Positions 1 to 8,058 of a DNA stretch of 64,000 nucleotides are shown here, piece after piece. Position 1 is the first letter of the stretch; every line of letters begins with the position of its first letter. Made by a program: the position numbers and the translations under genes. Source of the DNA: Microlunatus elymi (GTDB lineage Bacteria; Actinomycetota; Actinomycetes; Propionibacteriales; Propionibacteriaceae); contig NZ_CP041692.1 in the NCBI RefSeq assembly GCF_007362775.1, positions 4,526,001-4,590,000 of the forward strand, read 5' to 3'. The notes beneath the pieces were generated by a model. That model worked only from the letters and a program-made list of their open reading frames with translations. It did no database searches and had not been told where the DNA came from.

Positions 1-2
1 TG

Positions 3-314
3 ACCGAGATCGATTCCGAACTGATCGAAGCCGACAACTGGTCAGACCTTGCCCGGTCCGAGCTGTTGCGCGCGGACCGAGACGCATTGCTCGCAGAGAT
101 CCGTTCGGCGACTGGGCTGAATGGCCGCCGTCGACCGTCCGGATCGACGCACGAACGCGCCCGAGTGGCCGCCACCAAGGCCATCGGCGGAGCGATCGAC
201 CGGATCAGCAGCGTCGACGGGCCACTCGGCGAGCACCTTCGCCGATCGATCCGGACTGGCGGCGAGTGCAGCTACCAGCCGGTCGGAGTCCAACCGGACT
301 GGATGCTCGACTGA
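3..314 (+). CDS. C-terminal end of an unrecognised protein (5' end outside window)
   Basis: An open frame runs from the first base in phase 3 to a TGA at 312-314, about 103 codons, with no start needed because the gene begins upstream of the window. The tail has charged helices with the pattern ELLRADRDALLAEI, then GLNGRRRPSGSTHERARVAA, then an RTGGECSY segment close to the stop. From memory this pattern occurs at the C-terminus of large actinobacterial ATPase or adenylate-cyclase-type regulators, but no catalytic domain is visible here. Function is therefore left open. The frame ends 11 bp before the convergent stop of the GHL10 hydrolase. Confidence 0.6.
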   Translation, partial: TEIDSELIEADNWSDLARSELLRADRDALLAEIRSATGLNGRRRPSGSTHERARVAATKAIGGAIDRISSVDGPLGEHLRRSIRTGGECSYQPVGVQPDWMLD

Positions 315-325
315 CCAACCCGGAT

Positions 326-1921
326 CTAGATCGTTGTCGCCCGCGACACCGGGCTCTCGTTCCAGCGTCGATCCAACGCACTGATCAGGTACGTGTAGCG
401 CTGCCCGGATTCGGCGGTTTCGTCGAGGTAGCTCTGCATCCGGCCGTCGGTCCGCCGCACGGTGGCCAGCAGGTGGGTGGCGTCGGCAAGATCACGACCG
501 CTCGGCCGGACCCGGCCGTCGAAGCGCCAGATCGCGTACGAGGTTGCCTCGCTGTGCCCGCCCCGGGGCGACGACCAGCGTAAGGTCACGCCGTCGCTGC
601 CGCGGTCGGCGTCGTACAGCTCCGGCCGACGCGGCGGGTTACCGCCGAGGTGGCGGATCGGCGGGATGATCGCGGGACGGCTGTAGTGCGTGTCCACCAT
701 CAGGGTGGTTGAGCCGTGGGCGTCGGCCCGTACATCCTTGGCGCTGAAGAAGACGTCGCCGTCGACCTGCGGATAGTCGTGGTTGAAGGTCAGGTGGTTG
801 CTCAGCTCGGCCGGGTCGGTGAAGACACCGCTGGTCTCCTTGTAGGTGGCCTGGCCGATGTAGAGGTGCACGTCGGTGTGATCGACAACGTCGGCCCACC
901 ACGGCGTGAGCTTGGCGTAGTCGGCGACGGCGAGCCCGATCTGCCAGTAGATCTGCGGGTTGATGTAGTCGATCCAGCCTTCCTTCACCCAGCGGCGGGT
1001 GTCGGCGTAGTTGGCGTCGTAGGACTGGGTGCCGCCGGTGTCGGAGCCACGAGGATCGTCGGCCTTGTTCCGCCAGATGCCGAAGGGGCTGACGCCGAAT
1101 TTCACCCAGGGCTTGCGCCGGTGGATCCGTTGCTGCATCTCGGCGGCCAACAAGTTGATGTTGTGGCGCCGCCAGTCGCCGATGTCGGTGAAGCCGTCGC
1201 CGTAGCGGGCGAAGGTGTCCGCGTCGGGCAATTCCTGGCCGGCGACCGGGTAGGGGTAGAAGTAGTCGTCGAAGTGCGCGCCGTCGACGTCGTAGCGCAG
1301 CACCGCGTCCAGCATGGCGTCCTCGACGAACCTGCGGACCTCGGGGATGCCGGGGTTGTAGTAGAGCTTCGGGCCGTAGGGAAAGATCCAGTCCGGATGC
1401 ACCCGGCCGGGGTGGGTCGGAACCAGCTGGTTCGGGTCGGTCTGCATCGAGACCCGGTACGGGTTGAACCAAGCGTGGTATTCGAGATTTCGCTTGTGTG
1501 CTTCGGTTATCTGGAAGGCGAGCGGATCGTAGCCGGGGTCCTTGCCTTGGGTGCCGGTCAGGTATTGCGACCACGGCTCGTACGGTGACGGCCAGAAGGC
1601 ATCGGCGGTCGGCCGGACCTGCGAGATCACCGCGTTCAGGTTCAGCTTCTTCGCCAGGTCGAGCCAGGCAACGAACTCGGCTTGCTGCTGTTCGATCGTC
1701 AGCCCGGTCGCGCTCGGCCAGTCGATGTTGACCACGCTGGCGATCCACATCGCCCGGAACTGATGTTTCGGCCGGAAGGGATCCGTGTGGCCTGATTGCC
1801 GACCGCCGGGCTGTCGCTCGTGTGCGGCGGCCGGCAGCGTGCCGACGGAGACCGCGAACGCGCCGCCGACGCCGGTGCCCGCGGCAAGTTGCAGAAATCG
1901 TCGACGGTCCACGTTGACCAT
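326..1921 (-). CDS. Secreted GHL10 (DUF187-type) glycoside hydrolase-like protein
   Basis: A 531-residue exported protein. The N-terminus MVNVDRRRFLQLAAGTG is a twin-arginine (Tat) signal with a small hydrophobic stretch ending near AAA. The body matches the glycosyl-hydrolase-like GHL10 family (YngK-type): FRAMWIASVVNIDWPS at the start of the barrel, AVISQVRPTADAFWPS, YHAWFNPYR, then the acidic strand DGAHFDDYFYPYP near residue 220, which carries the likely catalytic acids. A C-terminal portion of about 90 residues (YDADRGSDGVTLRWSS onward) looks like a fibronectin-III-type fold. Substrate is unknown; cell-wall or extracellular glycans are typical of the family. A start 45 nt further upstream is open, but GGGAG lies correctly spaced before 1921 and the Tat motif begins directly there. 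Confidence 0.88.
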   Translation of the reverse strand: MVNVDRRRFLQLAAGTGVGGAFAVSVGTLPAAAHERQPGGRQSGHTDPFRPKHQFRAMWIASVVNIDWPSATGLTIEQQQAEFVAWLDLAKKLNLNAVISQVRPTADAFWPSPYEPWSQYLTGTQGKDPGYDPLAFQITEAHKRNLEYHAWFNPYRVSMQTDPNQLVPTHPGRVHPDWIFPYGPKLYYNPGIPEVRRFVEDAMLDAVLRYDVDGAHFDDYFYPYPVAGQELPDADTFARYGDGFTDIGDWRRHNINLLAAEMQQRIHRRKPWVKFGVSPFGIWRNKADDPRGSDTGGTQSYDANYADTRRWVKEGWIDYINPQIYWQIGLAVADYAKLTPWWADVVDHTDVHLYIGQATYKETSGVFTDPAELSNHLTFNHDYPQVDGDVFFSAKDVRADAHGSTTLMVDTHYSRPAIIPPIRHLGGNPPRRPELYDADRGSDGVTLRWSSPRGGHSEATSYAIWRFDGRVRPSGRDLADATHLLATVRRTDGRMQSYLDETAESGQRYTYLISALDRRWNESPVSRATTI

Positions 1922-2349
1922 GAGTGCTCCCAACTCCCGACTCGGTGTCGAGCGACAGCATGCCACGGACGCGCGGCTACGTCACTTGTTTGCCGGAAGT
2001 TCGTTCGTCGCGTGAATCGCCAACGTCTCGCCCTGGCCGGCAGCAGCTTCAGTCCGATCACCGCGGCAATGATCCCCGCCAAGAAGATGATCTTGAGTGC
2101 CGACACCGCTTCCTCTCCGGTGATCATGGCGAAGCCGACGGTCAGGGCGGCGCCGACACCGGTCCAAACCGCGTACGAGGTGCCGATCGGGATCCGCTTG
2201 GTGGCCCAGCCGAGTCCGAGCATGCTCAGTGCGAGGGCGATGAAGAAGATGACGGCCGGCAGCAGCCGGCTCAGCCCGTGCGAGTGGCCGAGGGCGGTGG
2301 CCCAGACGGCCTCGAAGACGGCACTGATCAGCAGCACGATCCACGCCAT
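1699..2349 (-). CDS. SMR (Gdx-like) exporter subunit with long C-terminal read-through
   Basis: Residues 1-105 are a complete small multidrug resistance subunit with four membrane segments, the essential glutamate in FEAVWATALGHSHG and the signature PIGTSYAVWTGVGA. Both resemble guanidinium exporters (Gdx/SugE). The ATG lies 2 bp after the stop of the upstream SMR gene, so the two are co-transcribed and probably form a heterodimer. Oddly, no stop follows LKLLPARARR. The frame stays open for about 110 further residues (arginine-, serine- and tryptophan-containing, no recognisable fold) to 1699, overlapping 223 nt of the downstream GHL10 gene in another frame. SMR proteins are normally 105-110 residues, so the original stop has probably been lost or shifted by an indel. 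Confidence 0.75.
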   Translation of the reverse strand: MAWIVLLISAVFEAVWATALGHSHGLSRLLPAVIFFIALALSMLGLGWATKRIPIGTSYAVWTGVGAALTVGFAMITGEEAVSALKIIFLAGIIAAVIGLKLLPARARRWRFTRRTNFRQTSDVAARPWHAVARHRVGSWEHSWSTWTVDDFCNLPRAPASAARSRSPSARCRPPHTSDSPAVGNQATRIPSGRNISSGRCGSPAWSTSTGRARPG

Positions 2350-2351
2350 GA

Positions 2352-2666
2352 TCAACTCACCACCTTCAGGCCGACGACGCAGCCGACGAGCATGATCAAC
2401 AACAGCATCCGGCCCACGCTGGCGCGCTCCTTGCCGGTGATCACGCCCCACAGCACGGTCAGGCTGGCGCCGATGCCGACCCAGATCGCGTAGGCGGTGC
2501 CGGTCGGGATCGAGGTCATCGCGTACGCCAAGCCGGCCATGCTGCCGGCGAGTCCGAGCACGAAGATCACCGCTGGTCGCCAGCGTTTGAAACCTTGGGA
2601 CGCCGACAGTGCGGTGGCCCAAACGGCCTCCAACATGCCCGCGATGATCAGGACGACCCAGGACAC
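2352..2666 (-). CDS. SMR (Gdx-like) guanidinium exporter subunit
   Basis: A 104-residue, four-helix inner-membrane protein. LEAVWATALSASQG carries the proton/substrate-binding glutamate, and GTAYAIWVGIGASLT is the SMR family signature, closest to the guanidinium exporter branch (Gdx/SugE) rather than EmrE. I chose the GTG at 2666 because AAGGAG stands 5 nt before it; the longer open frame to 2804 would translate through the riboswitch. It is the first gene of a two-gene unit with the next SMR gene 2 bp downstream. Paired SMR genes generally work as obligate heterodimers (YkkCD/EbrAB type). The riboswitch upstream supports guanidinium as the substrate. Confidence 0.88.
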   Translation of the reverse strand: MSWVVLIIAGMLEAVWATALSASQGFKRWRPAVIFVLGLAGSMAGLAYAMTSIPTGTAYAIWVGIGASLTVLWGVITGKERASVGRMLLLIMLVGCVVGLKVVS

Positions 2667-2704
2667 GACAACTCCTTCTCGAGCCGGCCACGTGGGCCGG
2701 TTCT

Positions 2705-2745
2705 GAGTCAGTCTTGTCCGATGCGGGTACTGCTCCCTCGTCCGC
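2705..2745 (-). ncRNA. Guanidine-III (ykkC-III) riboswitch
   Basis: Read on the minus strand, the 41-nt element contains GCGGACGAGG, then GCAGTACCCGC, then CGGACAAGAC, matching my recollection of the ykkC-III consensus at nearly every conserved position and with the same overall length. The pairings hold: GCGG (start) with CCGC closes P1, and GAG-CAGT pairs with ACTG-A-CTC with one bulged A for P2, giving the expected pseudoknot. It ends 28 nt before the Shine-Dalgarno of the first SMR gene. A CCGGCC/GGCCGG hairpin between the two is a candidate expression platform. Guanidine binding should turn on exporter translation. Confidence 0.88.
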
Positions 2746-2842
2746 CGAGCCCGAGAACCGGGCTCGCGATTTCGAGGGTAGCAACTCCCCTTTTCCCGGG
2801 CCAATCCGCGATCTTGACGGCGACTCTGCAGGTGTCAGGTGA

Positions 2843-3976
2843 TCATGCTGCCCCCAGCTTCCGCCACATCATCCACTCGGGAGTGCTGCTGCCGGAACAG
2901 TCCCCGACCGCTACGCGGTCGCCCGCTCTCGCATCCGAGCGGGCAGGAACGTCCGCCTTCTCGCCATCCGCGCGGGCACCGGGATCCGCTTGCGCTGCCA
3001 CGGCGGCGTGCCAGACGGCGGTTGCGAACCTGTTGTTGCCGAGGTCGTGGCTACCGGAGTCATTGACGATCAGCACCCGGCCGTAGCGGGTTCGCCACAC
3101 GTAGGTGCCCGGCACGGGTTGCCTCACGGACCAGCCGCCGTGGGTTTTGATCCGGTGCTCGGTCTCGCCGAGTGGACCCAGATTGTGCAGCCCGGTCTGG
3201 CCTGGCGGGGCGTTGCCGCCGGGCCCGCCGGTTCGCCGGTAGGCGACGGTGTGGTCGGCCTGCATGGATCTGCTGCGGTTGGCCGAGTTGGGAAAGCAAC
3301 TGGCCGGGGTCCTGGCCAGCAGGGCGTTGCGCATCGCATCGGGGACTTCGTAGGCGTCCACCGGGTGGATGTCGGCGTGGTTGAGGACGGGTTGTAGCCG
3401 GATTTGGCAGCCGGCGCCGAGCCAGTCCCGGATCTGGGAGGCGAGGATCGGGCCGATGCCTTCGGCTCGGGCGACGCCGTGGCCGGTGGTGGCGGTGTCG
3501 GCGGAGATGTGGACGTGCAGAACGACCTTGGGCAACAGTTTGGTGGGGTCGATCCGGGCCAGCCAGAACGCGGTGTCGCGGTCCAGTCGGGGGTCGGGGT
3601 TGATCGGGATCGGGACCCGGCGCAGGTCACCATGATCAACTTCGAACCCGATCGTCCCGCAACCATCCCGGCTCGTCGACTCGTGATCATGCTCGCGCGT
3701 CAGCTCGCGATCGTCGGTGACCACGGTTTGCCGCTCTCCGGTGGCAGTGTCGGTGGGTGCCGGGTCCTTGCCGTACGCGGCTTCATGATCGTTCGTGCTC
3801 TGGTGGCGGCGGTGGTTCTGACCGGCAGGCTGCTGATCTTCTAGCCGCCGCGGATGGCCCGGGTCTTCGGTCTGCGAATGCTCGCCACCGGCGGTTCGGT
3901 CAGCATCACTCGCCGGTGTTTCGTCGTGGTCGCGGTCCTCGGACTCGTGATCATGGCGGTTCCGCTGCGACCAAGA
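2843..3976 (-). pseudogene. DUF222/HNH endonuclease protein, N-terminally truncated
   Basis: The frame is open from just after a stop at 3977-3979 to 2843, but lacks the roughly 300-residue DUF222 domain that normally precedes this module. Visible in order: a His/Asp/Glu-rich linker (EDRDHDETPASDAD and similar), the segment HVHISADTATTGHGVARAEGIGP, then the HNH domain with VDAYEVPDAMRNALLA, SMQADHTVAYRR, GQTGLHNLGPLGETEHRIKTHGGW and YVWRTRYGR. These multicopy 13E12-type proteins are common in high-GC Actinobacteria. The only reasonable internal start is a GTG at 3724, giving 293 residues. I treat it as a decayed copy. Sequence identity breaks near 3980, where an unrelated plus-strand fragment begins. 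Confidence 0.7.
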
Positions 3977-4089
3977 TCAACAACCAGCCAGACGAAAGAT
4001 CGAGGTCTAATGACCGCCTTGGCCGAGCATCCGGACGTATTCGGCGTCGGGCCACGCATGTCCTGGGACGGCGAATCACCGATGCCCGA

Positions 4090-4413
4090 GAACCTGAGTA
4101 CCAATCCTGGGATCTACGTCAACCGACTCCACCCGTGCTGCGCTTGGTCGCCAACACCCCCGTCTTCCGGTCAGTCACCGAAAACATTGGGCTCTCGTGC
4201 GCCCGCATGCTCTATGCCGACCACGACTACTACTTCGACACCTTCGAACTCATGACCCAGGTCATGCGCACCCACGGGCTCCGCCACGTCATCGCAGACG
4301 ACACGTTGATCATGCACGCGTTTGCCGTCTCCTACCCCGACGAGTCCAGCGCCCTGATCCCGCAAAAGGAGCGCCGACGCGACGAATGGCTCGCCATCGT
4401 GCGTCAGCAATGA
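4090..4413 (+). pseudogene. Fragment of an unrecognised protein
   Basis: About 107 codons with strong codon bias read PTPPVLRLVANTPVFRSVTE, then LYADHDYYFDTFELMTQ, then a C-terminus QKERRRDEWLAIVRQQ before a TGA. No start codon with a ribosome-binding site is seen at its left end. The open frame continues upstream into sequence with poor protein character that is antisense to the DUF222/HNH remnant. It looks like the 3' end of a gene joined to the truncated HNH gene by rearrangement. I do not recognise the family. Confidence 0.35.
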
Positions 4414-5091
4414 CGACGCGAACAAGACAGAACAGTGTGTCAACGGGATGGTCTATCGGGACTCGGGGTCGGCCGTTGGTTCAAGATCGCCCTGTTCGGT
4501 GAGCACGAACATCTTGGAGCACTGGGGGCAGCGGACTACTGGTCTGGCCCTGAGATCGCCGTCGGTGGCCGCCGTCAACCGCGCCCGTCGTCCGGGCAGA
4601 TGACGTACTCCATTCACCCAATCTATGGTTGGTGCACATTGCGTGCCGGCGTGGTGAGCGACGAAGACGTTCGACCTTCGCAGAGTTTCGGAAGCAATTC
4701 GCGCTACCAACGAGGCATGCGATGCCCGTCAACGCCGCCGCCGACAGACCGTCGACAACTTCGACCGACTGCGACCTGAGCGCGGAATCGGTGTGTTCGT
4801 CAGGGATCCGCTGCGGGCACACTTATTGCGTCGTTGGAGTGAGCTTCTCGCGGTGCCGCTGGATCTCCTCAAGTGTGACAACCAGCCCATCGCGATCGCC
4901 AGCTACGACCTTCTTCCGCACCGAAACACAAGCCGCCGCTGCCTTCCGAAGACAACCTCAATCGCGTCCTCAACGAACCCTGACAACACTGGGCAACAGA
5001 CCGTTGCCCGAAGCCTCGCCTCGCACGACGGGCCGCCCGCACGGGATCCATCACCGGACAGGCGATCATTTTGGGCGCCCAGCGTGTGGAG
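4414..5091. other. No convincing gene; decayed sequence
   Basis: Several short overlapping frames exist on both strands, none with consistent codon bias, ribosome-binding site or a recognisable domain. A minus-strand frame ending at 4453 contains VVRCPQCSKMFVLTE, which resembles half a zinc ribbon, but it is too short to call. The stretch lies between the HNH remnant and the interrupted CDF exporter and is probably gene debris. Confidence 0.5.
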
Positions 5092-5450
5092 TTAGTTACA
5101 GCAGTCGCAGCCGGGCTCGCAGGTGCTGCAGTTCTCTTCCTCAGATGGCAGGGTTAGGCCGACCGGTGCGCAGCAGTTGTCGCCGCGCCAGGCTTGAACT
5201 CCTTCACGAACGGCGAGGCCGGCGATCACCAATGCCACGAGCGGATCGGCCCAAGACCAGCCGAGCAGCGCGTTGAGCACCAGACCAAGCAGCAGTACCG
5301 CCGACAGATAGGTACAGATCAGGGTCTGCTTGGAATCGGCAACGGCCGAGGCCGAGCCCAACTCTCGCCCGGTGCGACGCTGCGCGTAGGACAGGAACGG
5401 CATGATCATCACCGACAATGCAGCCAACACGATGCCCGGTAGGGATTTCT
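5092..5450 (-). pseudogene. CDF metal exporter, 3' part (split by ISL3)
   Basis: The C-terminal half of a cation diffusion facilitator: LPGIVLAALSVMIMPFLSY, then SASAVADSKQTLICTYLSAV, then SWADPLVALVIAGLAVREG, covering the last membrane segments with the conserved Asp of the second metal-site helix (ADSKQT). It ends with a cysteine-rich tail, DNCCAPVG and CSTCEPGCDCCN, suited to binding soft metals. The reading frame joins the 5' part at 6899-7252 exactly once the ISL3 element and one copy of the 8-bp duplication are removed (GHQAEKS-LPGI). As it stands, this half has no start of its own and is not expected to function. Confidence 0.9.
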
Positions 5451-6898
5451 GGCTCTTCGCAGTTGAGGGTGTAGCTGGGATGTGATCAAACGCGCTCGAG
5501 TGGCGGCGCGTCGGTGAGCTGGTGGGTGTCGGGGTCTTTCGATGATGGAGGTTCTCACACCGGCCCATCGGAAAGACCCCGACGTTGCACAACGCTACCT
5601 TCCAGTGCCCTGATCTGACCACGTTCTGCCGGCTCGACGCGCTCGGGCTTCAGGTCGTCGGTCAGCGGCTCGAAGCCGGCCGGGCCGAGCTGGCCTGCCG
5701 GGTCGTCGATGCTGATGATTGGTGTCACCGCTGCGGCTGTCAGGGCATTGCCCGCGACAGTGTGGTGCGGCGGCTGGCGCACGAGCCGCTCGGGTGGCGG
5801 CCCACCACGTTGGTCGTCACGGTCCGCCGGTACCGCTGTACGGGCTGCGGGCATGTGTGGCGCCAAGACACCAGCCGGGCGGCCGAACCACGAGCCAAAC
5901 TGTCGCGAGCTGGTTTGCGGTGGGCCTTGGAAGGGATCGTGTGTCAGCACCTGACGGTGGCCCGGATCGCCGAAGGACTCGCGGTGTCATGGAACACCGC
6001 CAACACCGCGATCCTGGCCGAAGGCAAGCGGGTCTTGATTGATGATCCGGCCCGGTTCGACGGTGTGCGGGTGATCGGGGTCGACGAACACTCCTGGCGG
6101 CACACCCGCCACGGGGACAAGTTCGTCACCGTGATCATCGACATGACGCCGGTGCGGGATCGGAGGGGACCCGCGCGGCTGCTGGACATGATCGAGGGCC
6201 GCTCCAAGCAGGTGTTCAAGACCTGGCTGAACGATCGACCACAAGCCTGGCGCGACCAGATCGAGGTCGTCGGCATGGACGGGTTCACCGGCTACAAAAC
6301 CGCGGCCACCGAGGAACTACCCGAGGCGGTCACCGTGATGGACCCATTCCACATGGTCCGCCTGGCCGGGGACGCGTTGGAACAGTGCCGGCAACGGGTC
6401 CAGCAGCAAACTCTGGGCCACCGCGGCCGCAAGGGTGATCCTCTCTACAGTGCCCGCCGGACCCTGCTCACCGGGCAAGATCTCCTCACCGACAAACAAC
6501 GTGACCGACTGGCCAACCTGTTCGCCACCGACCGGCATGTCGAGGTCGAAGTGACCTGGGGCATCTACCAACAGGTGATCGCTGCCTACCGGGCGCCCGA
6601 CCGGACGGCCGGGAAGATGATCATGAAACGAGTCGTCGACGCGATCTCCGACAACGTTCCGGCCGCGCTGGTCGAGATCGGCAAACTCGGCCGCACCCTG
6701 AAACGCCGCGCTGCTGACGTGATCGCCTACTTCGACCGGCCCCACACCTCCAACGGACCTACCGAAGCGATCAACGGCCGCCTCGAACACCTCCGCGGCT
6801 CCGCCCTCGGATTCCGCAACCTCACCAACTACATCGCCCGTAGCCTGCTCGAAGCCGGAGGATTCAGACCCCAACTACACCGTCGATTCTGAAGAGCC
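5451..6898 (+). mobile_element. ISL3-family insertion sequence, 1448 bp
   Basis: The ends are imperfect inverted repeats beginning GGCTCTTC, the hallmark of ISL3: left GGCTCTTCGCAGTTGAGGGT, right (reverse complement) GGCTCTTCAGAATCGACGGT, with both continuing GTAG and TTGGG-like bases. The 8-bp target duplication GGATTTCT flanks it at 5443-5450 and 6899-6906. One transposase gene fills the element. Perfect duplications and an otherwise intact host gene point to a recent, possibly still mobile insertion. Confidence 0.95.
5585..6892 (+). CDS. ISL3 family transposase
   Basis: A 435-residue DDE transposase. N-terminal zinc-binding motifs (WCHRCGCQG, RYRCTGCGHVW) precede a helix-turn-helix segment (LTVARIAEGLAVSWNTANTA). 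The catalytic core follows with GVDEHSWRH (first Asp), VVGMDGFTGY (second Asp) and GPTEAINGRLEHLRG (Glu). Length and motif order are normal for ISL3. The frame starts at TTG 5585; a later start would cut into the zinc motif. The stop lies 6 bp before the right terminus, so the C-terminal codons overlap the terminal inverted repeat. Confidence 0.95.
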   Translation: MHNATFQCPDLTTFCRLDALGLQVVGQRLEAGRAELACRVVDADDWCHRCGCQGIARDSVVRRLAHEPLGWRPTTLVVTVRRYRCTGCGHVWRQDTSRAAEPRAKLSRAGLRWALEGIVCQHLTVARIAEGLAVSWNTANTAILAEGKRVLIDDPARFDGVRVIGVDEHSWRHTRHGDKFVTVIIDMTPVRDRRGPARLLDMIEGRSKQVFKTWLNDRPQAWRDQIEVVGMDGFTGYKTAATEELPEAVTVMDPFHMVRLAGDALEQCRQRVQQQTLGHRGRKGDPLYSARRTLLTGQDLLTDKQRDRLANLFATDRHVEVEVTWGIYQQVIAAYRAPDRTAGKMIMKRVVDAISDNVPAALVEIGKLGRTLKRRAADVIAYFDRPHTSNGPTEAINGRLEHLRGSALGFRNLTNYIARSLLEAGGFRPQLHRRF

Positions 6899-7252
6899 GG
6901 ATTTCTCTGCCTGATGGCCACCGATCAGGGCGATCGCCGCATTGACGGTGACGTAGCCGGCGAGGGCGAAGAACGACAGGGCGATGATCCGCAGCGCGCG
7001 GCGTTCTCGTGCCTGCCGAACGGTGTGGTCGCGGGCGGAGAACTGCCAAGCCACGGCAGCGGCCGAGGACACCTCGATCACCGAATCCAGGCCGAACCCG
7101 ACCAAGGCGACTGATGACGCCACGGAACCGGCGACGATTGCTACCACGGCCTCGATCACGTTGTAGGTGATCGTGGCCGCGACCAACAGCCGGATCCGTC
7201 GAGTGAGGACATCGCGCCGGCTCTTCACGCCGGGAATGCTGAGGTCGGTCAT
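6899..7252 (-). pseudogene. CDF metal exporter, 5' part (split by ISL3)
   Basis: The N-terminal 118 codons of the cation diffusion facilitator: MTDLSIPGVKSRRD, membrane segments ATITYNVIEAVVAIVAG and VALVGFGLDSVIEVSSA (the conserved Asp of the first metal-site helix), then IIALSFFALAGYVTVNAAI, breaking off at GGHQAEKS. Its ATG at 7252 overlaps the TGA of the regulator as ATGA, so translation is coupled; an in-frame ATG at 7264 is less likely. The reconstructed protein would be about 234 residues. CDF proteins export divalent metal ions by proton antiport. With the cysteine tail and a CmtR-like repressor, cadmium or lead would be the expected cargo. Confidence 0.9.
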
Positions 7253-7587
7253 GGGCAGCTGCACCCTTCACCGTCACAACAACCCGGTTCGATGTACAGG
7301 ACCACCTTCATCAGCTCGTCCAGCGACGGGGCCAGGTGGGAATCCGACAGCCGGTACCAGACCCGCCGACCGTCCGGGATGGCCTCGACCAGACCGCAAC
7401 CCCGAAGACAGGCCAGCTGGTTGGTCATCACCTGACGCGAAACTCCCAAGGCGTTGGCCAGATCGGACGGGTAGGCGGGTGCTTCACGCAGGGCGAGCAA
7501 GACTCCCGCCCGGGTCGGATCCGACAACGCGTGGCCCAGTCTGGCCAGCGCAGCCGTGTGCGGCAGAGTTGCCGTGGCAGTGGACAT
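7249..7587 (-). CDS. ArsR/SmtB family repressor, CmtR-like (Cd/Pb sensor)
   Basis: A 112-residue winged-helix repressor (SDPTRAGVLLALREAP, DLANALGVSRQVMTNQL). The recognition helix carries Cys60-x3-Cys64 in ACLRGCGL, and the tail has CCDGEGCSCP with Cys103. This is the cysteine arrangement of mycobacterial CmtR, which binds Cd(II) or Pb(II) and releases DNA. The gene overlaps the CDF exporter start by ATGA, so it controlled an exporter that is now broken by ISL3. A perfect 7-bp inverted repeat lies directly upstream and is the probable operator. The regulator itself appears intact. I infer metal specificity from the cysteine pattern only. Confidence 0.9.
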   Translation of the reverse strand: MSTATATLPHTAALARLGHALSDPTRAGVLLALREAPAYPSDLANALGVSRQVMTNQLACLRGCGLVEAIPDGRRVWYRLSDSHLAPSLDELMKVVLYIEPGCCDGEGCSCP

Positions 7588-7595
7588 GGACCTGA

Positions 7596-7617
7596 TAGTA
7601 CAGCGAAACGTGTACTA
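7596..7617 (-). promoter_or_regulatory. Probable CmtR-type operator/promoter
   Basis: TAGTACA and TGTACTA form a perfect 7-bp inverted repeat separated by 8 bp, ending only 8 bp before the ATG of the regulator. Read towards the gene, a TACTAT hexamer overlaps the inner half-site and stands 7 nt before the ATG, so the transcript is probably leaderless and the repressor would block the -10 region directly. Confidence 0.7.
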
Positions 7618-7671
7618 AATGACCCGACAGAGATTCCCGTTGATGCAGACCAGTCAATGGAGCGCACTGCC

Positions 7672-7778
7672 CGGAAGCCGTTCCCCGACGGACACCGGCG
7701 CACGCCGCCCGGTAGCCGGCCGTCGGCGGGCAGAGCATCGGGCAACCTCGCCGGGCAGCCAACCGAGCGCAAGATCGC
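7672..7778. repeat. Dispersed intergenic repeat, copy A
   Basis: Shares ordered blocks with the copy at 9161-9295: GAAGCCGTTCCCCG, then a variable inverted-repeat section, then GCAGAGCATCGGGCAACCTC and CCGGGCAGCCAACCGAGCGC. No protein coding is seen here. The rest of the gap 7618-8058 holds nothing I can identify. Confidence 0.5.
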
Positions 7779-8058
7779 TGTTTCAGAGGGAGTGACCAGC
7801 CAGACCGGCCATCGACCACTCGGGCAAGGCACTTGGCTGGTGCCAGCGCCCAGCTATCGCCGGATCAAGCAGCAGCGGGATCGACCGCCGGCAACTGTGA
7901 AGGAGAAGGGCCACCGAATCCACGCGGTGATTGTTCCAGACCAACCGCCAGGCCCGCATCGGATCCACGACCGGGCGATGTCGGGCCAGCTCCCCCTTCG
8001 GAAGTCAACGTCACCGTCGCTGCTGCCAGTTCGGGACGGCCGCTGATAGCTTCCGGAC

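Noticed and set aside
4453-4710. Minus-strand 85-codon frame with CPQCSKMF, a possible zinc ribbon
   Set aside because: Only one CxxC pair, no ribosome-binding site and no supporting neighbour; lies in decayed sequence.
7336-8046. 236-codon plus-strand frame over the CmtR-like gene
   Set aside because: Antisense to the repressor and then runs through intergenic repeat sequence without protein character.
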